64,000 nucleotides of DNA from Enemella evansiae (lineage in GTDB: Bacteria; Pseudomonadota; Alphaproteobacteria; Rhodobacterales; Rhodobacteraceae): the NCBI GenBank assembly GCA_017255395.1, contig JAFKDC010000010.1, positions 119,803-183,802 of the forward strand. Reading direction: 5' to 3'. Within the stretch, counting starts at the first letter, position 1. Every line of letters starts with the position of its first letter. Below are positions 1 to 7,047 of the stretch, one piece after another. A program made the position numbers and the translations under genes. The notes under the pieces were generated by a model. The model was not told the DNA's origin, searched no databases, and saw only the letters and a list, made by a program, of their open reading frames with translations.

Positions 1-1192
1 TCAGGGCCAGCCATTCGCCGGTCATGTCGTCGTTGAACTTGGCCACATACAGCGTGCCGTCCGACAGCAGACCGTCGGTAGAGCCACCCTCGGTCCAGAC
101 GCCGTTCGAGACGTAGCGATAGATGAACTCGCCGCGCTCGTCGTCGCCCATGTAGACCACGACGCGGCCGTCGGCGGCCTGCGTCATCGCGGCGTTCTCG
201 TGCTTGAAGCGGCCCAGAGCGCTGTGCTTGACCGGGGTGCTGTCCGGGTTCGCCGGGTCGATCTCTGTGATCCAGCCGTGGCGGTTGGGCTCCATCGGCT
301 CTTTCGACAGGTCATAGCGCTCGTCGAACTTTTCATAGGCGTAGCGGCCTTCGCCGCCGATGCCGTAGCGCTCGAAGCCCTCGGTCAGGGTGAACTCGCC
401 GGTGGCGCCGAAGTAGCCGTTGAAGTTCTCTTCGCAGGTCAGGTAGGTGCCCCAGAGCGTCCGGCCCGAGCCGCAGTTGTTCATGGTGCCCTTGGGCGAC
501 ATGCCCTCGGGGTCGGCATTGGTCTTGACCAGATCAGACCCGGCGGCGGGGCCGTCCATGGTCATCTGGGTCTCATGGGTGATGCGGCGGTTGTAGGGGC
601 TGTCGACGACGACGGCATAGCCTTCGCCCTGATCGGCCACTTCCATCACGGTCACGCCCTGCAGGTTCTTCAGCAGCACGACCTCGTCGGCGTTCTTGGG
701 CATGCCTTCGCTGTCGGCGGGCAGGTTGATCTTGGGGTTCACGTACTCGGAGTTCACGGCGATCAGCTGCTTGCCGTCCACCTCGAACAGCTCCATGCCG
801 TCGGTGTTCTCGCCGAAGACCTTGTCCGACATCTCGACCGACACGCCGGTCTCGGGCGAGAAGGCGCCCTCTGCCTCGGACCACAGGGCGTCGCCCCAGC
901 GCACCAGCGGCTTCCACGCATAGCCTTCGGGGACGTGGATGTCGAAGTCGGTGGCGATGTCGATGGGGGTGAAGGCGAAACCGGCGGCCTGCGCGCGGGC
1001 CGAGGTGGCCGAGCCGAAGACGCCCGCGCCCATGGCCACGGCGCCAGAGCCGAAGGCCAGCACACCGCCCAGGAAACCGCGGCGCGAGATGGCGCGGTCT
1101 ACGACGGCGTCGAAATCGTTTCCGGCAGGGCGGGGGTCGCGCAGTTCGTCGAACTCGTCCCAGGACAGGTCGATGAGATCGCTCTTTTTCAT
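1..1192 (-). CDS. PhoX family alkaline phosphatase (DUF839), C-terminus beyond window
   Basis: About 397 residues are visible; the C-terminal end lies beyond base 1. The start ATG (complement of 1190-1192) gives a protein with a twin-arginine signal: SRRGFLGG at residues 36-43, followed by a hydrophobic stretch and an ARA cleavage-like site. Downstream are PhoX/DUF839-type stretches such as NNCGSGRTLWGTYLTCEENF (near 235-255) and YMGDDERGEFIYRYVS. PhoX enzymes are Tat-exported, calcium/iron-dependent phosphomonoesterases that release phosphate from organic esters in the periplasm. A candidate PhoB box sits 78-106 bp upstream of the start, which fits phosphate-starvation control. Family assignment is firm; substrate is not shown by sequence. 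Confidence 0.88.
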   Translation of the reverse strand, partial: MKKSDLIDLSWDEFDELRDPRPAGNDFDAVVDRAISRRGFLGGVLAFGSGAVAMGAGVFGSATSARAQAAGFAFTPIDIATDFDIHVPEGYAWKPLVRWGDALWSEAEGAFSPETGVSVEMSDKVFGENTDGMELFEVDGKQLIAVNSEYVNPKINLPADSEGMPKNADEVVLLKNLQGVTVMEVADQGEGYAVVVDSPYNRRITHETQMTMDGPAAGSDLVKTNADPEGMSPKGTMNNCGSGRTLWGTYLTCEENFNGYFGATGEFTLTEGFERYGIGGEGRYAYEKFDERYDLSKEPMEPNRHGWITEIDPANPDSTPVKHSALGRFKHENAAMTQAADGRVVVYMGDDERGEFIYRYVSNGVWTEGGSTDGLLSDGTLYVAKFNDDMTGEWLAL

Positions 1193-1269
1193 GGCTGGCC
1201 TCTCTGGCTTGCAAATCGGTCGGCCTGCCGGGAATCGGCGGGCCTCGGGCGCGAAACTGGGGGCGAAGT

Positions 1270-1298
1270 GTAACGGCTGGGCGACGGTTGCGTGACGG
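1270..1298 (-). promoter_or_regulatory. Candidate PhoB (Pho) box upstream of the PhoX gene
   Basis: Read on the minus strand, three 7-mers lie at exact 11-bp spacing: CCGTCAC, CCGTCGC and CCGTTAC, separated by 4-nt spacers GCAA and CCAG. The Pho box is built of 7-bp repeats (CTGTCAT-like) with 4-bp AT-rich spacers, so both layout and CCGTCAC-type half sites fit. The location upstream of a phosphatase gene supports it. The spacers here are not AT-rich, and I cannot score it against a matrix. Confidence 0.5.
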
Positions 1299-1340
1299 TT
1301 TCCTTGCGCGGCTGAAAAGGTGTCAATGAATTGATATTAA

Positions 1341-1372
1341 AATAAAAAACCGCGCCGGGGTGCGGCGCGGTT
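1341..1372 (-). terminator. Intrinsic terminator of the rpsF-rpsR-rplI operon
   Basis: A perfect 9-bp stem (AACCGCGCC at 1348-1356 with GGCGCGGTT at 1364-1372, 7-nt loop) is followed on the minus strand by TTTTTTATTTTAA. It lies 30 nt after the rplI stop codon, in the right orientation. Confidence 0.9.
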
Positions 1373-1401
1373 CAATGTTCGGGTGCCTGTGCGGCGAGGG
1401 A

Positions 1402-2034
1402 TTACACCTCGTCGCGCGGGTCCTCGGAGCCCTCTTCGGCACGCGGTGCCGGGGCATCGTCGCCGAAGTCGTCATTGGCGGCGCCGCCCATGTCGTCGAA
1501 CAGCTGGCTGACCTCGAATTCGGCGGCTGCCTCTTCCTCGGCGGCCAGGTCCTGGATGGACTTGCCGGCTTCCTGAAGCTCGGCCTCTTCGGGCGAGCGT
1601 GCGACGTTCAGCGTGACCACGCACATGACTTCGGGGTGCAGGTGCACCTCGATGTCGTGCAGACCCAGTTCCTTGATCGGCTGACGGATCAGGACCTGCT
1701 TGCGGTCGATCGAGAAGCCCTCGGCGGTGGCCACTTCGGATGCGTCACGGGTGGTGACGGAGCCGTAGAGGTTGCCGCCGTCGGACGCCTGGCGAATCAC
1801 GACGAACTTCTGGCCGTCGAGACGCTCTGCCAGTTTCTCGGCTTCTGCCTTGGTTTCGAGGTTGCGCGCCTCGAGCTGGGCTTTCTGCTCTTCGAAGGAG
1901 GCGATGTTCTCTTTCGAGGCGGTCAGCGCCTTGCCCTGCAGCAGCAGGTAGTTGCGCGCATAGCCCGGCTTGACGGAGACGACGTCGCCCATCTGGCCCA
2001 GCTTGGCCACGCGTTCGAGAAGGATAACTTGCAT
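1402..2034 (-). CDS. rplI: 50S ribosomal protein L9
   Basis: A 210-residue protein starting [19 protein letters not shown], the classic L9 N-terminal domain that binds 23S rRNA, with [13 protein letters not shown] at residues 24-36 and the C-terminal domain to about residue 150. L9 is usually about 150 residues; the extra 60 are an acidic, Ala/Glu/Asp-rich tail with no predicted globular content. It is the last gene of rpsF-rpsR-rplI, 12 nt after rpsR, and is followed by a strong terminator. Similar acidic tails are known in Rhodobacterales L9. Identification is certain; the tail's role is unknown. Confidence 0.97.
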   Translation of the reverse strand: MQVILLERVAKLGQMGDVVSVKPGYARNYLLLQGKALTASKENIASFEEQKAQLEARNLETKAEAEKLAERLDGQKFVVIRQASDGGNLYGSVTTRDASEVATAEGFSIDRKQVLIRQPIKELGLHDIEVHLHPEVMCVVTLNVARSPEEAELQEAGKSIQDLAAEEEAAAEFEVSQLFDDMGGAANDDFGDDAPAPRAEEGSEDPRDEV

Positions 2035-2046
2035 GTCGCTCTCTCC

Positions 2047-2274
2047 TTACTTCACGGCGTAGGGCAGCAGGGCGAGGAAGCGGGCGCGCTTGATGGCACG
2101 GGCCAGCTCACGCTGCTTCTTGGCCGAGACGGCGGTGATGCGCGACGGCACGATCTTGCCGCGCTCGGACACGTAACGCTGCAGCAGCTTGGTGTCCTTG
2201 TAGTCGATCTTGGGCGCATTGTCTCCCGAGAAGGGGCAGACCTTGCGGCGGCGGAAAAACGGTTTTGCAGCCAT
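2047..2274 (-). CDS. rpsR: 30S ribosomal protein S18
   Basis: A 75-residue basic protein with the full S18 core: [12 protein letters not shown] near the N-terminus, [19 protein letters not shown] in the middle and the [14 protein letters not shown]-terminal motif. It binds S6 and 16S rRNA in the platform of the small subunit. It lies 22 nt after rpsF and 12 nt before rplI in the usual order, so the three are surely one transcript. Length is normal for the family. Confidence 0.98.
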   Translation of the reverse strand: MAAKPFFRRRKVCPFSGDNAPKIDYKDTKLLQRYVSERGKIVPSRITAVSAKKQRELARAIKRARFLALLPYAVK

Positions 2275-2296
2275 GGTTTAACTCCTTGTTTCGGGA

Positions 2297-2668
2297 TCAG
2301 TCGCGGGGACGGCGCTCGCGGCGGTCGCCACGGTCACCGCGCTCGTCGCGCTTCTGCATCTGGATCGACGGACCTTCGGCGTGTTCGTCGACCTTGATGG
2401 TCAGGACGCGCATCACGTCGTCGTGCAGGCGCATCAGGCGCTCCATCTCCTGAACCGCGTCCGAGGAGGCGTCGGTCCGAAGGAAGGCGTAGTGGCCCTT
2501 GCGGTTCTTGTTGATCTTGTAGGCCATGGTCTTGACGCCCCAGTACTCGGACTCGACGACCTTGCCGCCGTTGTCGGAGAGGACGGTCGAGAAGTGTTCG
2601 ACGAGACCTTCGGCCTGCGCGTTGGACAGGTCCTGACGCGAGATAAAGACATGCTCGTAAAGCGGCAT
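2297..2668 (-). CDS. rpsF: 30S ribosomal protein S6
   Basis: A 123-residue protein, MPLYEHVFISRQDLSNAQ, with S6 signatures NGGKVVESEYWG and YAFLRTDASSD. The start was chosen over longer in-frame extensions because it is the conserved S6 N-terminus and has a GGAG ribosome-binding site about 7 nt upstream. S6 pairs with S18 in the 30S platform. The C-terminal 20 residues are a highly charged Arg/Asp/Gly tail beyond the folded domain, a variable region in this family. First gene of the rpsF-rpsR-rplI operon; see the promoter and leader hairpin upstream. Confidence 0.97.
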   Translation of the reverse strand: MPLYEHVFISRQDLSNAQAEGLVEHFSTVLSDNGGKVVESEYWGVKTMAYKINKNRKGHYAFLRTDASSDAVQEMERLMRLHDDVMRVLTIKVDEHAEGPSIQMQKRDERGDRGDRRERRPRD

Positions 2669-2701
2669 GTGCACTCCATTTCTGTCATGGCGCATTTCAA
2701 A

Positions 2702-2733
2702 GGGCAGGGGCCTTGGCCTCTCGCTCCCTGCCC
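2702..2733 (-). promoter_or_regulatory. Hairpin in the rpsF mRNA leader
   Basis: GGGCAGGG at 2702-2709 pairs perfectly with CCCTGCCC at 2726-2733 across a 16-nt loop, 34 nt upstream of the rpsF start and downstream of the proposed promoter. Leaders of rpsF-rpsR transcripts in many bacteria carry an S6:S18-binding element used for feedback. I do not see the conserved bulged CCG of that element clearly, so this is only a candidate. Confidence 0.35.
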
Positions 2734-2778
2734 ACGAGAGACTGCGCGGGATGAATACGTCTTGCGAGAGGAAGGCCC

Positions 2779-2806
2779 CATATACACGGATAAGCGGGTT
2801 TCGCAA
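2779..2806 (-). promoter_or_regulatory. Sigma-70-like promoter for rpsF-rpsR-rplI
   Basis: On the minus strand TTGCGA and TATATG are separated by 16 nt, a good -35/-10 pair in a GC-rich background. Transcription would begin near 2772 and leave a leader of about 100 nt before rpsF. Confidence 0.5.
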
Positions 2807-2909
2807 GGGTTCGCTGCGGCGCCGCAGCAATTCCCGGAAGGCGCCGCATTGCTGTCCACTTGTGCCGGGACACTGCGGGCACGACCGCCAGGACCCTGCA
2901 GGAGAGACC

Positions 2910-3200
2910 ATGACCGCAACCGCACCCCAGACAGACCGGGCGCCCCGGGCCGATTCCCACCGCGCCCCGAATTTTCTGGTGCGTGTCCTTCTGACGGTGC
3001 TGGGCGGCGCCCTGACGCTGGCGGCCTTCGGGCTGTGGCTTGTGCCGGTCTCGGCCGGGATGCCGATGCTGTCGCTGATGAAACTGGGCGTCTCTCTGGT
3101 CATGCTGATCGCGGGGATGTGTTTCGTGGTCGTCGGACGCGGACCGAGAGGCCGATCCGGCTCCGGCTTTGTCTTCGGGAAGGGACCGTCGCGCCCCTGA
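2910..3200 (+). CDS. Small two-span membrane protein, function unknown
   Basis: A 96-residue ORF with a strong GGAGAG ribosome-binding site 4 nt before the ATG; longer in-frame starts lack one. After a polar N-terminus (about 20 residues) come two hydrophobic segments, roughly residues 22-46 and 54-75, then a Gly/Arg-rich tail (RGPRGRSGSGFVFGKGPS). The topology suggests an inner-membrane hairpin protein with both ends in the cytoplasm. It is divergent from rpsF and sits 246 nt upstream of fabD. I do not recognise a family and see no catalytic motif. Confidence 0.65.
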   Translation: MTATAPQTDRAPRADSHRAPNFLVRVLLTVLGGALTLAAFGLWLVPVSAGMPMLSLMKLGVSLVMLIAGMCFVVVGRGPRGRSGSGFVFGKGPSRP

Positions 3201-3446
3201 GATACGCTGTCTCCCCGGTGTCCCTCGCGGCGATCCCGGGCGGGCGCCCGAGCCGCGTTTCGTGCCGTGACAGGCGGAACGCCCGCAGGCGCGTGACCCG
3301 TCGTACCGCGCCCTGACAGGCGGCTCGCCGGGCGCGTTGCACGCAGGGATCACGTGACCGTCCGGCTCAGGCGAAGATTGCGGAAGCGCCGTCCGCCTTG
3401 TAAGGGCTTGTCTCCAACAAGATCGGCGTTACGCAAGGAGAGGGTC

Positions 3447-4388
3447 ATGAGCCGCGCATTCATCTTCCCCGGACAGGGGGCACAGGCCATCGGCATGGGC
3501 CGCGATCTGGCCGAGGCCTACCCCGCCGCGCGTGCGGTCTTTGACGAGGTCGACGAGGCATTGGGCGAAAGCCTTTCTGCCCTGATCTGGGAAGGCGACG
3601 CCGAGACCCTGACCCTGACGCAGAACGCGCAGCCCGCGCTTATGGCGACCTCGCTGGCGGCGATGCGCGCGCTCGAGGCCGAGGGCGTGACGATCGGGGC
3701 GGCTGCCTTCGTGGCGGGGCACTCGCTGGGCGAATACTCGGCCCTGACGGCGGCGGGCAGCCTGACCCTGGCGGATGCGGCCCGGCTTCTGCGGCTGCGC
3801 GGCAAGGCCATGCAAGAGGCGGTGCCGGTGGGCGAGGGCGCCATGGCGGCGGTTCTGGGGCTCGACCTTGCAGCGGTGCGCAAACTGGTGGCCGAGGCCG
3901 CAGAGGGCGAGGTGCTTGCGGCGGCCAATGACAACGACCCGGCGCAGGTGGTGATTTCCGGCGCGAAGGCGGCGGTGGAACGCGCGGCGGCGCTGGCCAA
4001 GGAGGCCGGGGCCAAGCGGGCGCTGATGCTGCCGGTCAGCGCGCCCTTCCACTGCGCGCTGATGGCCCCGGCGGCCCGCGTCATGGCCGAAGCGCTGGAC
4101 GACGTGCATATCGCGGCGCCCGCGGTGCCCCTGGTGGCCAATGTGACCGCCGACCGGGTAACGGACGAGGCGACGATCCGCTCTCTGTTGGTCGAGCAGG
4201 TCTGCGGCGCGGTGCGCTGGCGCGAGTCGGTGGCCTTCATGGTCGGGCAGGGGGTGACCGAGTTCTGGGAAATCGGCGCCGGCAAGGCGCTGTCGGGCAT
4301 GGTGCGCCGAATCCACAAGGAGGCTTCGGTGCAGGCGGTCGGCACGGCCGCCGACGTGACGGCTGCGGCCCGGAGCCTGACGGCATGA
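3447..4388 (+). CDS. fabD: Malonyl-CoA:ACP transacylase
   Basis: A 313-residue protein that loads malonate from CoA onto acyl carrier protein for fatty-acid elongation. The start MSRAFIFPGQGAQAIGMG is the conserved N-terminus and follows an AAGGAGAG site; an upstream in-frame start was rejected. The nucleophile elbow GHSLG is at 91-95 (Ser93), and the catalytic His is in PVSAPFHCALM (His202). fabD, fabG and acpP follow one another in the same direction, the usual fab cluster order. A paired-hairpin repeat separates fabD from fabG. Confidence 0.97.
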   Translation: MSRAFIFPGQGAQAIGMGRDLAEAYPAARAVFDEVDEALGESLSALIWEGDAETLTLTQNAQPALMATSLAAMRALEAEGVTIGAAAFVAGHSLGEYSALTAAGSLTLADAARLLRLRGKAMQEAVPVGEGAMAAVLGLDLAAVRKLVAEAAEGEVLAAANDNDPAQVVISGAKAAVERAAALAKEAGAKRALMLPVSAPFHCALMAPAARVMAEALDDVHIAAPAVPLVANVTADRVTDEATIRSLLVEQVCGAVRWRESVAFMVGQGVTEFWEIGAGKALSGMVRRIHKEASVQAVGTAADVTAAARSLTA

Positions 4389-4413
4389 CACAGGATAGCG
4401 GCCCCGCGGGGGG

Positions 4414-4463
4414 CCGTTTTCTTGCAAAGAAAACGGTGCGAATTCCGTGACGGAATTCGCACC
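4414..4463. repeat. Paired-hairpin intergenic repeat, copy B1 (fabD-fabG)
   Basis: Two adjacent hairpins: CCGTTTTCTT / AAGAAAACGG (10-bp stem, loop GCA, 4414-4436) and a 29-nt near-perfect palindrome GGTGCGAATTCCGT / ACGGAATTCGCACC (4435-4463). It begins 25 nt after the fabD stop and ends 17 nt before the fabG start. Same architecture as 12158-12201, 23705-23753, 35700-35746 and 55372-55417. Confidence 0.85.
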
Positions 4464-4480
4464 GCGGTAAGGAGAGCGAA

Positions 4481-5218
4481 ATGTTTGATCTGACAGGGAA
4501 GGCTGCGCTGATCACCGGCGCGTCCGGCGGCATCGGCGGAGAGATCGCCAAGGCGCTGCACGGTGCAGGGGCCACTGTGGGTCTGTCCGGAACCCGCACC
4601 GAGCCGCTGGAGGCGCTGGCCGCCGGGCTGGGCGAGCGGGCCCATGTGCTGCCCTGCAACCTTGGCGATGCCGAGGCGGTGACCGCGCTGCCCAAGCAGG
4701 CCGCCGAGGCCATGGGCGCCGTCGATATCCTGGTGAACAACGCCGGGATCACCCGCGACAACCTGTTCATGCGCATGTCCGAAGAGGAATGGGCGCAGGT
4801 GCTCGAGGTCAATCTCACCGCCTCGTTCCGGCTGTGCAAGGGCGTCCTGCGCGGCATGATGAAGGCGCGCTGGGGCCGGATCGTCAATATCACCTCGGTC
4901 GTGGGCACCACGGGCAATCCCGGGCAGGGCAATTATGCCGCCGCCAAGGCGGGGCTGGTGGGCATGTCGAAGTCGCTGGCCTACGAGGTCGCGACGCGCG
5001 GGGTCACGGTGAATGCCGTCGCGCCGGGCTTTGTCCGCACCGCGATGACCGACAAGCTCAACGATGAGCAGAAGTCGGCGATCCTGACGCAGATCCCCGC
5101 CGGGCGCATGGGCGAAGCGGAAGAGATCGCCGCTGCGGTTCTCTATCTTTCCAGTCCCGAGGCGGCCTATGTGACCGGTTCGACATTGCATGTGAACGGC
5201 GGCATGGCCATGATATAG
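4481..5218 (+). CDS. fabG: 3-oxoacyl-ACP reductase
   Basis: A 245-residue short-chain dehydrogenase that reduces 3-oxoacyl-ACP with NADPH in fatty-acid synthesis. The cofactor motif TGASGGIG is at 12-19, NNAG at 87-90, and the catalytic Ser139, Tyr152 and Lys156 lie in NITSV and YAAAK. The C-terminal end GGMAMI is typical of FabG. An AAGGAGAG site precedes the ATG. Placed between fabD and acpP, which makes the fatty-acid role much more likely than a generic SDR. Confidence 0.96.
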   Translation: MFDLTGKAALITGASGGIGGEIAKALHGAGATVGLSGTRTEPLEALAAGLGERAHVLPCNLGDAEAVTALPKQAAEAMGAVDILVNNAGITRDNLFMRMSEEEWAQVLEVNLTASFRLCKGVLRGMMKARWGRIVNITSVVGTTGNPGQGNYAAAKAGLVGMSKSLAYEVATRGVTVNAVAPGFVRTAMTDKLNDEQKSAILTQIPAGRMGEAEEIAAAVLYLSSPEAAYVTGSTLHVNGGMAMI

Positions 5219-5258
5219 GACGGGCGGACGCCGGGGCGGAGGCCGGCAGGGAAAGCAT

Positions 5259-5286
5259 TTGCCATCCCTGTCGCCTGTGCTATAGG
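5259..5286 (+). promoter_or_regulatory. Sigma-70-like promoter for acpP
   Basis: TTGCCA and TATAGG are spaced by 16 nt in the 221-nt gap between fabG and acpP. The predicted start near 5293 leaves a leader of about 145 nt. This would let the abundant carrier protein be expressed independently of fabDG. Confidence 0.5.
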
Positions 5287-5439
5287 CGCCCAAGATTTAC
5301 GGGCGGGGCCGCGAACCGGCGGCCCTTGTCAGCCCCCGGCACGCCGGGAGATCGAGCCGCCCGGGAACGGGCACTGAAAGCCACGCCGTGGGGCAGGGCG
5401 AACCGGACCGCAGGTCCGAATGAACTGTGAGGGAATAAC

Positions 5440-5673
5440 ATGAGCGATATCGCAGATCGCGTGAAGAAGATTGTGGTCGAGCACCTGAGCGTCGAAGAAG
5501 AGAAGGTGACCGAGAACGCTTCGTTCATCGACGACCTCGGCGCCGACTCGCTCGACACCGTCGAGCTGGTCATGGCCTTCGAGGAAGAGTTCGGCATCGA
5601 GATCCCGGACGACGCGGCCGAGACCATCCAGACCTTCGGCGACGCGGTGAAGTTCATCTCGGAAGCCCAGTAA
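5440..5673 (+). CDS. acpP: Acyl carrier protein
   Basis: A 77-residue acidic protein carrying the growing acyl chain on a phosphopantetheine arm. The attachment motif DSL is at 36-38 (Ser37), within [20 protein letters not shown], the hallmark of bacterial ACP. It follows fabG by 221 nt, with its own promoter candidate upstream and a strong terminator downstream, so it is probably also transcribed alone. Length and sequence are entirely regular. Confidence 0.98.
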   Translation: MSDIADRVKKIVVEHLSVEEEKVTENASFIDDLGADSLDTVELVMAFEEEFGIEIPDDAAETIQTFGDAVKFISEAQ

Positions 5674-5697
5674 GCCCACAAGCGGCTGAGTGTGAGG

Positions 5698-5727
5698 ACG
5701 GCGCCCATCGGGCGCCGTTTTCTTTTG
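5698..5727 (+). terminator. Intrinsic terminator after acpP
   Basis: A perfect 9-bp stem, ACGGCGCCC (5698-5706) with GGGCGCCGT (5710-5718), loop ATC, followed by TTTTCTTTT. It starts 25 nt after the acpP stop codon. Confidence 0.92.
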
Positions 5728-5764
5728 CGCAGGCTGTGGGTGTGGACAACCGCTGTGCGGCCGT

Positions 5765-5815
5765 GCGAGAGGCGCTGCCTTGCGCGCTCTCCGAGGTATT
5801 TCCAGACCGAAGAAG
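5765..5815 (+). repeat. GATATTT-GAAGAAG repeat, copy A1
   Basis: GCGAGAGGC, loop GCT and an imperfect complement are followed by CTCTCCGAGGTATTTCC and AGACCGAAGAAG. It is closely similar over about 50 bp to the copy at 49777-49827 and shares its core with copies at 7987, 21610, 27413 and 62803. It lies between the convergent acpP and futA genes. Confidence 0.8.
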
Positions 5816-5852
5816 GGCGGTGCGCGGACGGACCCATGGGCCCTGCAACGCA

Positions 5853-5884
5853 AAACGCCCCCGCAGGGTCATGCGGGGGCGTTT
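5853..5884 (-). terminator. Strong hairpin terminator after futA
   Basis: A perfect 13-bp stem, AAACGCCCCCGCA (5853-5865) with TGCGGGGGCGTTT (5872-5884), loop of 6 nt, 34 nt after the futA stop. The A/T ends of the stem allow it to work in both directions, so it may also stop read-through from acpP. Confidence 0.85.
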
Positions 5885-5918
5885 CGTCTGTCGGCGTCGC
5901 GCGGGTGCGCGGCTGTGA

Positions 5919-6926
5919 TCAGCCGTCGAAATCGACCTCTTCGATCAGCCGCAGCGCCTGGCCGCGCAGCTCTGCCAGGGTCATCAGGTTGGTCTCGTCA
6001 GCCTCGAAGCTGCCCCAGCTCTTCACCAGGTCGATGGCCTCGGAGCCGGGTGCGATCGGGTATTCGTAGTTCGCTTCGGCGTAGATCTCCTGTGCCTCGG
6101 GCGAGGACAGGAATTCCATCATCTTCAGCGCGTTCTCGCGGTTCGGCGCATTGGCCGTCATCGCCACACCCGAGATGTTCACATGGGTGCCGCCCGCTTC
6201 GAAGGTCGGGAACAGGACGTTGACGCTGTCGGCCCATTCCTTCTGCTCCTCGTCCTCCAGCATCTTGCCCATGTAGTAGGTGTTGCCGAGTGAGATATCG
6301 CATTCACCGGCCCAGATCGCCTTGACCTGCGCGCGGTCGTTGCCCTGCGGTTTGCGGGCGAGGTTGGCTTTCACGCCCTCCAGCCATGTCTTGGTGGCTT
6401 CCTCGCCGTGGTGATGCAGAACCGCCGAGACCAGCGCGACATTGTAGGGATGCGTGCCCGAGCGCGTGCAGATGCGGCCCTGCCACTTCGGATCGGCGAG
6501 ATCCTCGTAGGATGTCACCTCCGCCGGGTCGACACGCTCTTTCGAGGCATAGACGATGCGCGCCCGGGTGGTCAGGCCCCACCAGTGACCGTCGGGGTCG
6601 TGGTACTGCGCGGGCACGTTTTGGCTGAGGGTTTCGCTTTCGACCGACTGGGTCAGCCCGGCGTCGACCACGGCAAAGAGGCGCGAGATATCGACGGTAA
6701 AGACCAGGTCGGCCGGTGAGCGGCTGCCCTCGGCCTGAAGCCGCTCGACCATGCCGTCTTCGAGGTGGGCAACGTTGACCGCGATGCCGGTCGCCTCGGT
6801 GAAGGCCTCGGTCAGCGGTGCCAGAAGCTCGGGCTGGCGGTAGGAGTAGAGATTAACCTCTCCCTCGGCGAAGGCCGGAACGGCAAGGGCCGTCAGGGTG
6901 AGGGCGGTGGTGGCGCGCAGGAACAT
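5919..6926 (-). CDS. Periplasmic ferric iron-binding protein of an ABC transporter (FutA/FbpA type)
   Basis: A 335-residue extracellular solute-binding protein with a Sec signal peptide (residues 1-20, cleavage after AFA). The mature start EGEVNLYSYRQPELLAPLTE and the NTYYMGKM tyrosine pair are typical of FutA/FbpA proteins that bind Fe3+ in the periplasm and deliver it to an ABC permease. The permease and ATPase genes are not adjacent. Two TGA-N9-TC(A/T) iron boxes lie just upstream, which supports iron-responsive repression and strengthens the substrate call. A strong terminator follows. Confidence 0.9.
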   Translation of the reverse strand: MFLRATTALTLTALAVPAFAEGEVNLYSYRQPELLAPLTEAFTEATGIAVNVAHLEDGMVERLQAEGSRSPADLVFTVDISRLFAVVDAGLTQSVESETLSQNVPAQYHDPDGHWWGLTTRARIVYASKERVDPAEVTSYEDLADPKWQGRICTRSGTHPYNVALVSAVLHHHGEEATKTWLEGVKANLARKPQGNDRAQVKAIWAGECDISLGNTYYMGKMLEDEEQKEWADSVNVLFPTFEAGGTHVNISGVAMTANAPNRENALKMMEFLSSPEAQEIYAEANYEYPIAPGSEAIDLVKSWGSFEADETNLMTLAELRGQALRLIEEVDFDG

Positions 6927-6970
6927 GGGATCTCCTCTCGTGTCCTCTTGTCTGTCGCGCGCAATTAATC

Positions 6971-7010
6971 TGAGTAAAACACTCTGGTCAATGGCTGAGT
7001 AAATCTCTCA
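6971..7010. promoter_or_regulatory. Two iron-box-like sites upstream of futA
   Basis: One site is an exact TGA-N9-TCA (TGAGTAAATCTCTCA, 6996-7010); the other is TGAGTAAAACACTCT (6971-6985), one base off, 25 bp away, sharing TGAGTAAA. TGA-N9-TCA is the form predicted for the Rhodobacterales iron box bound by an Rrf2/RirA-type regulator. They lie 45-84 nt upstream of futA. Confidence 0.6.
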
Positions 7011-7047
7011 GAAAAGGGTCGGGGTGGCGGCCGTGGTGCAACTGACC

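Noticed and set aside
200..1273. Long plus-strand ORF opposite the PhoX gene
   Set aside because: It is a GC-driven antisense shadow; the minus-strand frame has a Tat signal and recognisable PhoX sequence, the plus frame has none.
3518..5293. 591-codon minus-strand ORF across fabD and fabG
   Set aside because: Low-complexity Arg/Pro/Ala translation, antisense to two certain genes.
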